The notes: generated by a model not told the origin, from the letters alone. A DNA stretch of 64,000 nucleotides from Algoriphagus boseongensis (GCF_004362805.1 NZ_SNYF01000005.1:1477676-1541675), one strand, 5' to 3'; positions 53,255-62,452 are shown, numbered from the stretch's first letter. Numbers and translations: made by a program.

Positions 53255-54220
53255 TCAAATTGTTCTTGAGCTTATTCCCGGTATCAAATTCTCCACCCTC
53301 TCCTTTTCAGTCAAATACGAAATACCCAATTCCTGTGGAGATGGGCCCACCCATTCCGCTTTTCTCCCTTCCAAAAGGATCTCTCCTTTTTCCAAGTCAA
53401 GGGTCAGCAGGGCAAAAAGGCTTTGGGAATAAGGACAAGTGAATGCCAACTCAGGATATTTTTCATGAACCTCCGCTGGATAGCTTTCATGGGCCAAACC
53501 CTTCCCCACCCAATAATAGGATGCAGAATTGATATGGAGATAGTTTACCCCTTTTACCACGAGATGCTGATCCACGTGAGCGTGTCCATTGATCGCTAAA
53601 AGTATTTTATCCGAATACTTCCCCAATAAATCCTGCATCTCCAGAGCATTATCGATGGTGTAAATCCCTGCTATGGGTTGGTGGGAAATAAGCAGAACAG
53701 GTAATTCGGTTTTTTCAAGTTCGTCTTTTAGCCATTCCTGCTGCTGAGGACCAACGTATGAAGGATAGCCTCCTTTATGTGCGGGCGAGCCGGTATCATT
53801 TCCGTCCAAAACAATCAATTGAATCCTCTTAAACTCCAGGGAATAATATCGCGACTTCATTCCATAGGCCTGCAAACATTGCTCCCAAGAATGCCCATAA
53901 TCCACATCATGATTTCCCAAAACATGAAAAGCATGTGGATGAAATGAATTGAAAAGCGAAATCAACTCTTGGTTTTCGGAAGAAGGAACTGCGAAATCAC
54001 CCAGCTGAATCAGCCCATCGACTTGTTTTTGGTTCATGTATTCCAAAAAGACCTCCAATCGGGCTTTCCCATCTGGCATCACATCCTGATGCAAATCTGA
54101 AATCAAGCCGAGCTTGATTTTACTTTTGGAAAAGGATCTGGCCAATATCCAAGAAGAGCTCTGGGTAATAAGCAGTGAACTTATTCCTAGGGTCTTGAGA
54201 AATCTTCTTCTTTGGTTCAT
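53255..54220 (-). CDS. Exported metallophosphoesterase
   Basis: A 321-residue protein with a signal near MNQRRRFLKTLGISSLLITQSSS (basic, weakly Tat-like). The calcineurin-like motifs are complete: IKLGLISDLHQDV (DxH, about 35-45), GLIQLGDFAVP (GDxx), HVLGNHDVDYG (GNHD), LLISHQPIAG and INGHAHVDQHL (GHxH). Such enzymes hydrolyse phosphomono- or diesters with two metal ions in the periplasm. It is the last of three minus-strand genes after the ABC exporter and the HEYGH protein (13-bp gap to the latter). Confidence 0.9.
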   Translation of the reverse strand: MNQRRRFLKTLGISSLLITQSSSWILARSFSKSKIKLGLISDLHQDVMPDGKARLEVFLEYMNQKQVDGLIQLGDFAVPSSENQELISLFNSFHPHAFHVLGNHDVDYGHSWEQCLQAYGMKSRYYSLEFKRIQLIVLDGNDTGSPAHKGGYPSYVGPQQQEWLKDELEKTELPVLLISHQPIAGIYTIDNALEMQDLLGKYSDKILLAINGHAHVDQHLVVKGVNYLHINSASYYWVGKGLAHESYPAEVHEKYPELAFTCPYSQSLFALLTLDLEKGEILLEGRKAEWVGPSPQELGISYLTEKERVENLIPGISSRTI

Positions 54221-54233
54221 GGCAAATTTTCAG

Positions 54234-54650
54234 CTAGTCTTGAGTTGGAAAACGACGAGAGAAACCTTCCGCCAAATCGTTTTGAAAATAGGTATGAGCC
54301 AGACGATTGGCTCGGATTTCTGTCCAAAATACTCGATGAGAACCTTTAAACCAAGGTAAGCGATTGAAACCTGGAATTAAATTAAGCAAACTTGGAAGGC
54401 CTATCTTCAGGTAAAAACCCAAAAAAGCTGAACCCAGAAACTTCTTGCGATCCCCTTCTATTCCAAAAAGATAATCCAGGTAATGTCCGTATTCATGTTG
54501 GATGATCTCCAAGCGAATAGATTCTGGAATAGAAGAGGAAATCAAAATCCCAAATCCAGGCAGGCAAATCGCTGATCCTTTTGCTAGCACGAAGCTTTCA
54601 ACCACCTTGATTCCCTTGACTTTTGAAGGATTTGGAATCCGCTTTAGCAT
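54234..54650 (-). CDS. Small putative zinc metallopeptidase (HEYGH)
   Basis: A 138-residue protein. LEIIQHEYGHYLDYLFG (about 47-63) holds the zinc motif HExxH. GSHRVFWTEIRANRLAHTYF near the C-terminus gives a possible third ligand Glu. One hydrophobic stretch (FLGSAFLGFYLKIGLPSLLNLIPGF, about 71-95) could sit in the membrane. It resembles short M48- or SprT-like conserved proteins of Bacteroidota; no clear family. It lies 8 bp behind the ABC exporter gene, so the two belong to one transcript. Confidence 0.7.
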   Translation of the reverse strand: MLKRIPNPSKVKGIKVVESFVLAKGSAICLPGFGILISSSIPESIRLEIIQHEYGHYLDYLFGIEGDRKKFLGSAFLGFYLKIGLPSLLNLIPGFNRLPWFKGSHRVFWTEIRANRLAHTYFQNDLAEGFSRRFPTQD

Positions 54651-54658
54651 GTTCTGGA

Positions 54659-56404
54659 TTAAATTCTTGCCTGATACGTGTACAATTGATAGTATCTTCC
54701 TTCCAGAGCAATCAATTCCTCGTGCTTGCCTCGTTCTACGATTTTACCCTGCTCGATGACCAGAATCTGATCTGCCTGTCGGATGGTACTCAATCGGTGG
54801 GCAATCACGAATGTGGTTCTGCCTTTCATCAGTTCTTTCAAACTCGCTTGAATCAAAGTCTCCGATTCTGTATCCAAATTCGAAGTGGCCTCATCCAAAA
54901 TCAAGATTCGCGGATTCGCCAAAATCGCTCTGGAAATGGCTATCCGCTGACGCTGACCTCCAGAAAGCTTCACCCCTCTCTCCCCGATCAAGGTATCCAA
55001 ACCGTCTTCAAATCTGTCAGTAAATTCCTGCACATGGGCAGCAATCACGGCTTTTTTCAATTCTTCCTCCGTAGCATCAGGTCTTGGGAAAAGGATATTT
55101 TCCCGAATTGTACCTTCAAACAAAAAGTCATCCTGAAGTACTACGCCCAATTGAGAGCGGAACGACTCCAAAGTCACGGTTTGCAAATCCACTCCATCCA
55201 AGAAAATTTGTCCTGAATCTGGATTTAGAAATGTGGCCGCCAAGCCTGCTATGGTAGTTTTTCCAGATCCTGAAGTCCCTACCAAAGCGGTTACTGAACC
55301 AGAAGGAGCTTTGAAACTGATATTTTTCACGACCTCTTTTCCTGATTCATAAGCAAAAGAAACATCCTGAAATTCCACATCACCTTGGATGGAATTAAGC
55401 GCTTTGGTTCTTTTTCGATCATCAGATTCCAAAGGAGTATTCATAATCTCCTCTGTCCTGTCCAAACCGGCAAAAGCCTCGGTAAGCTGACTACCGATAT
55501 TGGACATCTGCACAATCGGGGCAATCATAAAGCCCAAAAACAGGGTAAAAGCCAAAAAGTCACCGAAAGTCATTTCCCCTTTCATAATCATCCAACCCCC
55601 AATACCCATGATCCCAGCTGAGGCCAATCCCAGCAACAAGGAACCCATGGAGGTCACAAAACTGGTAGCGGTCAAACTCGCTTTTACATTCTGGAACAAC
55701 TCATCCACTCCTTTTTCAAAAGTCTTAATCTCTTGTCCTTCGGCATTAAAGCCTTTAATCACTCGGATTCCACCCAGAGTTTCGGTTAATCGACCGGTAA
55801 CCTGAGCATTGATTTTTCCTCTTTCCCGGAAGATAGGGCGGATTTTCCCAAAGGCTTTTAAAGAAACCAATCCAAAAACAACCACAGGAACGAGTACATA
55901 AAGCGTCATCAAGGGACTAATGCTAATCAACAAAACCAAGGAAATGACCGCAGTCAAAATCCCTCCAATCATCTGGGCAAAGCCAGTTCCTACCAGATTT
56001 CTCACTCCTTCTACATCGGTCATGATCCGACTGACAAGTTCCCCGGTTTTGGCATTGTCAAAAAAGCGGATGGGAAGCTTGATGATATGACTTTGAACTT
56101 GGGATCTGAGTTTTGAAATAAGGTTTTGGGCTTCGACGCTCAAGATCTGAGTCAAAGCGTAAGAAGTCACAGACTGGACCACAATCGAGGCTACCACGGC
56201 AAAAATCAGCCATTTCAACATGTTGAGGTCATTGCTGGGAATCACATCGTCGACCAGATACTTACTTGCACCAGGCAAAATCAAACTAGCAAGCCGGCTG
56301 ATGATGATTAAAAATAATCCTAAAAACAGGTGATTTCGTCTGGGCCAGATAATGGTTTTGAAAACCTGGCTCATGGTGACTTTTCTTTCTTTCTTCGGTG
56401 CCAT
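54659..56404 (-). CDS. ABC exporter, fused permease and ATPase (MsbA-like)
   Basis: A 581-residue half-transporter. Residues about 20-310 hold six membrane helices of the ABC type I exporter fold. The ATPase has Walker A ALVGTSGSGKTTIAGLA (about 373), the Q-loop VVLQDDFLFEGTIRENI, the signature VKLSGGQRQRIAISRAI, Walker B ILILDEATSNLD and the H-loop FVIAHRLST. It works as a homodimer and exports lipid, lipid-linked or drug-like substrates; the substrate is unknown. The first ATG at 56404 gives a basic start (MAPKKERKVTMSQ); a second ATG ten codons later is also possible. Confidence 0.92.
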   Translation of the reverse strand: MAPKKERKVTMSQVFKTIIWPRRNHLFLGLFLIIISRLASLILPGASKYLVDDVIPSNDLNMLKWLIFAVVASIVVQSVTSYALTQILSVEAQNLISKLRSQVQSHIIKLPIRFFDNAKTGELVSRIMTDVEGVRNLVGTGFAQMIGGILTAVISLVLLISISPLMTLYVLVPVVVFGLVSLKAFGKIRPIFRERGKINAQVTGRLTETLGGIRVIKGFNAEGQEIKTFEKGVDELFQNVKASLTATSFVTSMGSLLLGLASAGIMGIGGWMIMKGEMTFGDFLAFTLFLGFMIAPIVQMSNIGSQLTEAFAGLDRTEEIMNTPLESDDRKRTKALNSIQGDVEFQDVSFAYESGKEVVKNISFKAPSGSVTALVGTSGSGKTTIAGLAATFLNPDSGQIFLDGVDLQTVTLESFRSQLGVVLQDDFLFEGTIRENILFPRPDATEEELKKAVIAAHVQEFTDRFEDGLDTLIGERGVKLSGGQRQRIAISRAILANPRILILDEATSNLDTESETLIQASLKELMKGRTTFVIAHRLSTIRQADQILVIEQGKIVERGKHEELIALEGRYYQLYTYQARI

Positions 56405-56510
56405 GGGGATAATTTATGAAAAAGAAACCCCTCAAATTCATCCTAAGTTCAGAATGAGGGATTCTTAAGCTATTTCTTTTGAGTAAGTGGATATTTTCTC
56501 ACCAACCAAT

Positions 56511-56539
56511 AAAAAAGCCTGTCAGGAAACTGACAGGCT
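56511..56539 (-). terminator. Rho-independent terminator of the DUF1573 gene
   Basis: AGCCTGTCAG (56516-56525) and CTGACAGGCT (56530-56539) enclose GAAA; on the minus strand a T run follows. It lies 23 bp behind the stop at 56563. The stretch 56405-56510 holds no gene. Confidence 0.9.
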
Positions 56540-56562
56540 AATTGAAGGTTGAAAAGTCTTAA

Positions 56563-56961
56563 TCAATTGGTTTTTGGCAAAACATTGGAGATCAAAGAAA
56601 CTTTCTCGATTGGCTCAGAGGCATTGGAGTAAATTCTAACTACAGAGTTTTGCTTACCCATTTTACCAGCTGAGTTGAAAGAAACCTTGATTTCTGCGGT
56701 TTGACCTGGAGCGATTGGAGTTTTTGGCCAAACTGGAACTGTACATCCACAAGTCGCTGCCACGTTAGAAATTACCAAAGGCTCGGTACCTGAATTAGTC
56801 AGCACAAAAGTATGCTCGACTTTATCTCCTTGAACGATATCACCAAAATCCACGGAATTCTCCTTGAAGGTAATTACCGCTCCTGATCCTGAGGTTTGAG
56901 CATTAGCTTGGAATACCAAAGCGAAAGCCAACAAACTGAAGATGATGCCTAATTTTTTCAT
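56563..56961 (-). CDS. Exported DUF1573 (Ig-like) protein
   Basis: A 132-residue protein with a signal peptide (about 1-22, ending FQANAQ). The mature part is one Ig/ASH-like domain of DUF1573: FKENSVDFGDIVQGDKVEHTFVLTNSGTEPLVISNVAATCGCTVPVWPKTPIAPGQTAEIKVSFNSAGK. The CGC pair is typical. Family members are very common in Bacteroidota and are periplasmic or surface proteins without known activity. It stands alone with its own promoter (57027-57058) and terminator. Confidence 0.9.
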   Translation of the reverse strand: MKKLGIIFSLLAFALVFQANAQTSGSGAVITFKENSVDFGDIVQGDKVEHTFVLTNSGTEPLVISNVAATCGCTVPVWPKTPIAPGQTAEIKVSFNSAGKMGKQNSVVRIYSNASEPIEKVSLISNVLPKTN

Positions 56962-57026
56962 AGTCGTATTGTATTTGTGGTTTAAATATTCAAATCTTTT
57001 TTGGCCTTACAAACTTTCAAAGCCAT

Positions 57027-57058
57027 CAATTATATAAATGCGAAAATACCTTGCCAAA
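57027..57058 (-). promoter_or_regulatory. Bacteroidota-type promoter of the DUF1573 gene
   Basis: Read on the minus strand: TTTG (57058-57055), a spacer of 20 bp and TATAATTG (57034-57027), one base off TAnnTTTG. The start codon lies about 66 bp downstream at 56961. Confidence 0.5.
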
Positions 57059-57105
57059 GTTCATTTGTCAACCCTGTTAAATTCTGTGAAGAAATCTTTC
57101 TTCCT

Positions 57106-58551
57106 TTATTCAATCTCTTTTTTAAACCCTGTAAAGAAGTTAGGAGCAAAATTAACCAGATATAATTCATCGGTTGCCCTAGTCATTGCGGTGTATAGCC
57201 AGCGCACAAAATCCCGATCCACCTGCTCATCTTTGAGATAGCCTTGGTCCACAAAAACCGCTTTCCATTGTCCACCCTGCGCCTTGTGACAAGTCAAAGC
57301 ATAAGCGAATTTGACCTGTAGCGCATTCAGATAGGGATCTTTTCGAATCAGTTCCTGTCTTTCAGTCTTATTGGCTACATCCGCATAATCCTCAGAAATC
57401 TGCTCATATAGACTTCGGTATTGCTCCCGAGTAAGAGAAGGACTTGGAGAATACAGGGTATCCAAAATCACCTTTGCCTCAAAAAAAGGTTCCTCCGGAT
57501 AATCCAACAGTCTCAATTCCAAAGTCGCAAAGCGAAGTCCATACATTTCTTCAAAATTTCGAATCTTCATCACCTCAGCCATATCCCCATTGGCAAGGAA
57601 GTTAACCTTGTCAGATTCGGCCATGTAGGTGTAATTATTCTTGACAATCATCAGCAAGTCCCCTGCGCTGATTTCATCTTCATAAAAATGAATCACCCTT
57701 CGGATGTATTGATTGTATTGAACAGCTGCCTTATTGGAGCGGGTAATTATGGTAGTATTTTCAGTCCCAAACTTATCATAGGCATAGCGAAGCCCATCTT
57801 CCAACCGCTCTGATGTCATTCGGAAAATATCTTTAAAACCCATGGTATGCACCTGAATTGCCGGAACTTCAATCTTCAATTGCTGACGAAGCTGGGTGGC
57901 ATTGTACAATACTCCAGACTCCAAACGCTGACGCATGACTTCTGTCAATTCAATTTCATCAGCCTGAAGTCGAAAATGACGCAGCAAATATCCAGCTTCC
58001 AAAGCAGGGCTATATTCACTTCCCACCGGAGGAAGCTGGGCAGTATCACCAACCAAAAGCAAGCGGTTATCCTTTCCTGAAAAAACAAATTGAATTAAGT
58101 CCCAAAGCAAATTACCAGACATCCCTCCGTCATCGGCCAGCATGGATGACTCATCGACTACAAATAGAGTGTCTTTGTAATAATTTTTCTGAAGAATAAA
58201 TCCCCCGCCCATGGTGCCCGGATCACCTTTGGGTTTGTAAATGATTTTATGGACGGTATAAGCTCCACGACCTGAGTAATTACTCATCACCTTGGCAGCT
58301 CTACCTGTGGGGGCGAGCAACAAAGACCTCATATCCAGTCTGGGAAGTATTTTGACCAAAGCAGAAATCAGGGAGGTTTTTCCCGTACCAGCATAGCCTT
58401 TGAGAACAAAAGTGGGCTTTTCATCAGGCGTCTTTTCCAAAAAGGAATTCATCTTCTGGAAAAAAGAAGCCTGTCCAGAAGTTGGAGAAAAAGGAAAATA
58501 TTTGATTAAAAGGTCTGAGGGCTTAATCTTTGCCTGACTATCTTTACCCAT
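57106..58551 (-). CDS. RecD-like ATP-dependent DNA helicase
   Basis: A 481-residue superfamily 1B helicase. It has Walker A FVLKGYAGTGKTSLISAL (about 49-66), motif Ia LLLAPTGRAAKVM, motif II TLFVVDESSMLAD, motif III LLLVGDTAQLPPVGSE, ELTEVMRQR, then the UvrD_C_2-like C-terminus KFAYALTCHKAQGGQWKAVFVD and WLYTAMTRATDELYLV (motifs V-VI). It lacks the N-terminal region of RecD2, so it is a short RecD-like form typical of Bacteroidota. ATG 58551 was chosen over 58581 because it leaves 15 bp to the divergent Nudix gene; both promoters must overlap there. Confidence 0.9.
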   Translation of the reverse strand: MGKDSQAKIKPSDLLIKYFPFSPTSGQASFFQKMNSFLEKTPDEKPTFVLKGYAGTGKTSLISALVKILPRLDMRSLLLAPTGRAAKVMSNYSGRGAYTVHKIIYKPKGDPGTMGGGFILQKNYYKDTLFVVDESSMLADDGGMSGNLLWDLIQFVFSGKDNRLLLVGDTAQLPPVGSEYSPALEAGYLLRHFRLQADEIELTEVMRQRLESGVLYNATQLRQQLKIEVPAIQVHTMGFKDIFRMTSERLEDGLRYAYDKFGTENTTIITRSNKAAVQYNQYIRRVIHFYEDEISAGDLLMIVKNNYTYMAESDKVNFLANGDMAEVMKIRNFEEMYGLRFATLELRLLDYPEEPFFEAKVILDTLYSPSPSLTREQYRSLYEQISEDYADVANKTERQELIRKDPYLNALQVKFAYALTCHKAQGGQWKAVFVDQGYLKDEQVDRDFVRWLYTAMTRATDELYLVNFAPNFFTGFKKEIE

Positions 58552-58566
58552 ATTCAGCGAAGGTAA

Positions 58567-59076
58567 ATGCCACAAGATCAAATCAGCAAAGAAATCGAAT
58601 CAAAATTTGGACATAGGCTTAGAAGCCGCGTGAACGGGATTTTGATTGAAGAGGATAAGATCCTTATGGTAAAACACCAAATGAGTGAAAATCGGGTCTT
58701 TTGGTCTGTTCCAGGAGGTGGTATGAAATACGGAACCTCTGCCCCGGAAAACCTGAAAAGAGAATTCTTGGAAGAAACCGGATTGGAAATTGAAATAGGG
58801 CCTTATTTATTTGTTCACGAATACCTAGATCCTCCCCTTCATGCCATGGAACATTTCTTTGAAGTGAGGAAATTGGGAGGAAATTTAAAATTAGGCATTG
58901 ACCCGGAGCTGGACCAAAATGGACAAATTCTTCTTGAACTTACCTGGATGAGTACCGATCAGCTAAAAAATCTTCCAAAAGAATCCCTTCATCAGGTCTT
59001 TTGGGGAATTAAAAGTCTATCTGACCTAGGATTGTGGAAAGGATATTTTAATTTTGGAAATATTTCTATAAAATAG
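58567..59076 (+). CDS. Nudix hydrolase
   Basis: A 169-residue soluble protein. VNGILIEEDKILMVKHQ leads into the Nudix box GGGMKYGTSAPENLKREFLEETGLEIEIG (about 55-83), with REFLEETGL intact but Thr where the first Glu of the GX5EX7REUXEEXGU consensus would be. It hydrolyses some nucleoside diphosphate derivative; the substrate is unknown. It is divergent from the RecD-like helicase, 15 bp apart, and is followed after 50 bp by a membrane-anchored protein gene. Confidence 0.87.
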   Translation: MPQDQISKEIESKFGHRLRSRVNGILIEEDKILMVKHQMSENRVFWSVPGGGMKYGTSAPENLKREFLEETGLEIEIGPYLFVHEYLDPPLHAMEHFFEVRKLGGNLKLGIDPELDQNGQILLELTWMSTDQLKNLPKESLHQVFWGIKSLSDLGLWKGYFNFGNISIK

Positions 59077-59126
59077 CACGTTTTTAAAAACCTTCAACCT
59101 TAACCAGATTTCTAAATCTTATCAAA

Positions 59127-59711
59127 ATGAATCTTACTAGAGTTCTATCCTTAGTTTTCTTCGCAGCTGCAGTGTTTTTGGGTTACCTTCTTTGGAAAGG
59201 TGTCAACGACGTAGTAGAAGAGGAAAAAAGAATCGCCCTCCTAGAGGCTGCAACTATTCAGAAACTGGAGATGCTTCGCGATGCTCAGTTGGCTTATCAA
59301 GCTTCCAACGGAAAATATGCAAGCACCTGGGATTCCTTGAGAATGTTTATCGAAGATGGCCAAATCTGGTTGGTACAAAGAACTGAGACCACCAAGTTGT
59401 TGGATTATGGTGCTGAAGAAATTAATGTTTCTTATGACACCTTGGGTTCAGTCGGAGTAATGGATTCCTTGTTCAATGAAAGAAAGTTCCCTGACTTCAA
59501 CTTGGATCTTCTACCGGTAGTACCAGGATCAGGAGGAAAGCAATTTGAGTTCTTCTCAGACAAAATCGAGAAGACAGGTGGATACATGGTTAACGTATTT
59601 GAAATTCGTGACCCGGCTCCAATTAATCCAAAAAGAAGATTGAACAACAACGAAAAAGCATTGAGAGTAGGCTCCAGAACCGACGCTTCTACTGAAGGTA
59701 ACTGGAAATAA
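59127..59711 (+). CDS. Membrane-anchored protein of unknown function (pilin-like N-terminus)
   Basis: A 194-residue protein with one N-terminal membrane helix (LTRVLSLVFFAAAVFLGYLLW, about 3-23), then a long charged helix (VEEEKRIALLEAATIQKLEMLRDAQLAYQASNGKYASTWDSLRMFI). This layout, helix then globular part, and the AYQASNGKYASTWDSL segment recall GspG/pilin-like proteins, but there is no prepilin cleavage motif. It is conserved, as far as I recall, in the Bacteroidota DUF3822-coaD neighbourhood. It lies 12 bp before the DUF3822 gene. Function unknown. Confidence 0.75.
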   Translation: MNLTRVLSLVFFAAAVFLGYLLWKGVNDVVEEEKRIALLEAATIQKLEMLRDAQLAYQASNGKYASTWDSLRMFIEDGQIWLVQRTETTKLLDYGAEEINVSYDTLGSVGVMDSLFNERKFPDFNLDLLPVVPGSGGKQFEFFSDKIEKTGGYMVNVFEIRDPAPINPKRRLNNNEKALRVGSRTDASTEGNWK

Positions 59712-59723
59712 TCCAAACAGCTT

Positions 59724-60542
59724 TTGAAAACTGAAACTAAAGTTTATAAAAGTGATAAGTTTGATGTGGAGGACACAGCGGGCTTATCACTTTTTTTATA
59801 CCCAAATTCTGCCTTCGTTTTTGCGAAAGACAAAAACGGGGCAAACATCGCAGTACATCATCACCTCAATCTAGGATTAGAGGAATTGGAGCAATTACTA
59901 AGTGCAGACCAGTTGCTCAAGCAGGATGTGCCTTGTAAAGTATATTTCCATAAGCCTGTATTTGCCCTAATACCTGGTTTACTTTTTCAACCTGGGCAGG
60001 AAGCCGAATACCTCATATTTGCAGGCGAACCTTCAGGAAAGCATCATTATTTTACCTGCGGGTTGGACAGCAATAACTTAATCCTTGTCTCTTCCATCAC
60101 CAGCCAACAACAGAAAGCTTTGGAATCCAGATTTCCGGAAGTGAGCTTTTATCATGGAGCATGTTCTTTCCTCTCCTATCTTTTCAAAGAAAGATTCAAT
60201 CTGATTGGGCAGGAAATTCTGATCGATTACAATGGTGGCCAGATGTATTTGGCTGCGTTCACAGATCAGGAATTGAGTCTGTTCAATATGTTTGAAATCG
60301 AAAGCCCTGAAGACGTTTTGAAGTACACGCTCATAGCTATGGATCAATTGAAGTTTGATAAGAAACATGCTAGAGTAAGTGTATTTGGATCACCTGAGGA
60401 AAATGAAATCACCCAGGAGTGGGGGGAAACTTATTTTCACCATTTTAGAATGGTAAAACCACATGCCAATCAGAATTATGGACATGGGTTCAAGCACCTG
60501 AAGTCTGAGAATCTATTCGAAGCCAATTGGCAAATGGACTAA
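59724..60542 (+). CDS. DUF3822 family protein
   Basis: A 272-residue soluble protein beginning at TTG 59724 (frame start reads KTETKVYKSDKFDVED). The conserved run LSLFLYPNSAFVFAKDKNG, a middle CKVYFHKPVFALIPGLLF, ILIDYNGGQMYLAAF and DVLKYTLIAMDQLKFD match DUF3822, a Bacteroidota family with an actin-like/ASKHA-type two-lobed pattern and no known function. It is four bases before coaD; this neighbourhood is conserved in the phylum as far as I recall and suggests a link to coenzyme A or rRNA-methylation genes often found there. Confidence 0.82.
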   Translation: MKTETKVYKSDKFDVEDTAGLSLFLYPNSAFVFAKDKNGANIAVHHHLNLGLEELEQLLSADQLLKQDVPCKVYFHKPVFALIPGLLFQPGQEAEYLIFAGEPSGKHHYFTCGLDSNNLILVSSITSQQQKALESRFPEVSFYHGACSFLSYLFKERFNLIGQEILIDYNGGQMYLAAFTDQELSLFNMFEIESPEDVLKYTLIAMDQLKFDKKHARVSVFGSPEENEITQEWGETYFHHFRMVKPHANQNYGHGFKHLKSENLFEANWQMD

Positions 60543-60545
60543 ACC

Positions 60546-61001
60546 ATGAAAAAAATCGCAATTTTTCCGGGATCATTTGATCCATTTACCAAAGGGCATC
60601 ACGATATCGTATTGAGAAGCCTCAAGCTTTTTGACGAAGTCGTAATCGGAATAGGCTACAATTCCACGAAAAAGTCGAGGTATTTTGAAATAGACTACAT
60701 GGTTCCAAAAATCCAGCAGGTTTATGCGGACATGCCACGAGTCAAAGTTGAAGTTTACAACGAACTTACTTCCACTTTGGCTAAAAGGTTGGGAGCCCAA
60801 TTTTTAGTTAGGGGTTTGAGAAATACCACTGATTTTGAGTACGAAAACACCATCAGTCAGCTAAACCGATATCTCAATGAAGAATTGGAAACGGTTTTTT
60901 TGATCACTTCTCCTGAATTCGCACCGATTAGCTCCACCATCATTCGAGAAGTTCATAGATACGGTGGCGATGTGTCAGAATTTCTTCCTTACGAAATCTG
61001 A
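60546..61001 (+). CDS. coaD: Phosphopantetheine adenylyltransferase
   Basis: A 151-residue nucleotidyltransferase making dephospho-CoA from 4'-phosphopantetheine and ATP. The signature KIAIFPGSFDPFTKGHHDIVLRSL includes the TxGH motif (about 16-19); FLVRGLRNTTDFEYEN and the C-terminal SSTIIREVHRYGG (the ISSTxxR motif) are complete. The length is normal. The 3' end overlaps by 13 bp with the convergent Nudix gene at 60989. Confidence 0.96.
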   Translation: MKKIAIFPGSFDPFTKGHHDIVLRSLKLFDEVVIGIGYNSTKKSRYFEIDYMVPKIQQVYADMPRVKVEVYNELTSTLAKRLGAQFLVRGLRNTTDFEYENTISQLNRYLNEELETVFLITSPEFAPISSTIIREVHRYGGDVSEFLPYEI

Positions 61002-61675
61002 GGTTTCATGTGTTTTTTGAGGTATTCTTTGAACAAATGCCTCATAGAAGGATAAGAATTGATCAGTGCAGTTTTGGCATCTTGCTCTGACATCCACAAA
61101 ATATCCTCAATTCCTTCTTCTGCTTGGGGTTTCATGGTAGAATCATTGGATGATTCCATTACATACCAATAGGTCTTTTTAAGAATTGACTTTCGGTTCT
61201 GGGTATAGGTATGCCAAGTGTTTACGATATGAGGTCCGAGTTTTACCTTGATATTACACTCCTCCTCCACTTCTCTTTTGGCGCAAGCTTCAGGAGTCTC
61301 CCCTCTGTCAAATTTCCCTTTTGGAAAATCCCACTTACCCAATCGGAAAATCATCAGGACTTTGTCTTTTTTGGCAACGATCCCTCCGGCAGCTTTAACA
61401 ATTAAAAATCTGCTTTTAACGAATGCTTTCAAGGCTTTTCTGTCCTTGGTAACCAAGGTTACGGAATCCAGCTTTTTCATTTTCCTGGTTCTCAACAAGT
61501 ACAAAAGCCGAATGATCAGGTCATGGGAAGGTTCATGGAAAATCACATCTTCCTCCCACTCCACTTCTGCAGGCAATTCATCACTTTGGGTATAAATGTG
61601 CTCGTAGGTTTTTGAGGGATCAAGTTCTTCATAGCTGATCAGCTCCAAAGGCTTGTCGTTAACAAAAATTTTCAT
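60989..61675 (-). CDS. Nudix hydrolase with N-terminal extension
   Basis: A 228-residue protein. ATG 61675 (MKIFVNDKPLELISYEELD) was preferred over a frame start at 61711. Residues 1-100 are an extra domain, FVNDKPLELI...HDLIIRLLYLLRTRKMKKLDSVTLV. Then comes AAGGIVAKKDKVLMIFRLGKWDFPKGKFDRGETPEACAKREVEEECNI, a full Nudix box in which Asn replaces the last Gly. It resembles diadenosine/polyphosphate-type Nudix enzymes of Bacteroidota. It is divergent from pyrE (98 bp) and convergent with coaD, with overlapping ends. Confidence 0.87.
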   Translation of the reverse strand: MKIFVNDKPLELISYEELDPSKTYEHIYTQSDELPAEVEWEEDVIFHEPSHDLIIRLLYLLRTRKMKKLDSVTLVTKDRKALKAFVKSRFLIVKAAGGIVAKKDKVLMIFRLGKWDFPKGKFDRGETPEACAKREVEEECNIKVKLGPHIVNTWHTYTQNRKSILKKTYWYVMESSNDSTMKPQAEEGIEDILWMSEQDAKTALINSYPSMRHLFKEYLKKHMKPQIS

Positions 61676-61773
61676 GCGAAAAGGAGGTGGATAAACTGCT
61701 GGTTTGGTCAAAAATGCATAAAAAAATCAGCCGGCACAATTCTAAACTTTTTTTATCTGCTATTTTTGAGCTT

Positions 61774-62421
61774 ATGGAAATTCTAGATTTAAGTACAGCC
61801 GCCGAAGTCGCGGACAAGCTCCTTGAAATTCAGGCCATTCGCCTTCAACCCGAAAAACCTTTCACTTGGGCTTCAGGCTGGAAGTCACCTATTTATTGTG
61901 ACAACAGGCTTTCACTTTCTTTCCCGGAAGTGAGAAATCTGATCAAAGAGCAATTGGTGAAAAGCATCATGCATCATTTCCCAAAAGCAGAAGCCATTGC
62001 CGGCGTTGCGACTGCTGGAATTCCTCAAGGTGCCTTGATCGCCAATGAACTGAACCTTCCATTCATCTATGTTCGCTCTAAACCAAAAGGTCATGGGATG
62101 GAGAATATGATTGAAGGCAAAGTGGTTCCTGGCCAAAAAGTAGTCGTAGTCGAAGATTTGGTTTCTACAGGCGGTAGCTCCCTTAAAGCTGCTGATGACT
62201 TAAGAGCAGCAGGTTTTGAGGTTTTGGGAATGGTTGCCATTTTTAGCTATGGCTTTGATGTGGCAACTGAAAATTTCAAAAATGCTGACGTCAAACTGGT
62301 TTGCTTGTGCAATTATGATCACCTACTTCCTAGAGCAGTCCATAGAAAATACATCAATGAAGACACCTTGGAATCTCTTGCGGAATGGAGAAAAGACCCT
62401 TCCAAGTGGAAACAAGAATAA
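61774..62421 (+). CDS. pyrE: Orotate phosphoribosyltransferase
   Basis: A 215-residue enzyme of pyrimidine synthesis (orotate + PRPP to OMP). ATG 61774 (MEILDLSTAAEVADKLLEIQAI) was chosen over an upstream frame start at 61687. The motifs are FTWASGWKSPIYCDNRLSLSFPEVR (orotate site), AIAGVATAGIPQGALIA, FIYVRSKPKGHGMENMIEG (mobile loop) and VVVVEDLVSTGGSSLKAADDL (PRPP-binding motif, about 127-140). The length is normal. It is followed by a terminator shared with the convergent gene. Confidence 0.96.
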   Translation: MEILDLSTAAEVADKLLEIQAIRLQPEKPFTWASGWKSPIYCDNRLSLSFPEVRNLIKEQLVKSIMHHFPKAEAIAGVATAGIPQGALIANELNLPFIYVRSKPKGHGMENMIEGKVVPGQKVVVVEDLVSTGGSSLKAADDLRAAGFEVLGMVAIFSYGFDVATENFKNADVKLVCLCNYDHLLPRAVHRKYINEDTLESLAEWRKDPSKWKQE

Positions 62422-62427
62422 ATAATA

Positions 62428-62452
62428 AAAGCTGAGTTTTGCTCAGCTTTTT
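62428..62452. terminator. Bidirectional terminator between pyrE and the convergent gene
   Basis: AAAGCTGAG (62428-62436) and CTCAGCTTT (62442-62450) with a TTTTG loop, A-rich before and T-rich after. Confidence 0.85.

Noticed and set aside
54623..55216. 197-codon plus-strand open frame
   Set aside because: Antisense to the ABC exporter ATPase domain; a shadow.
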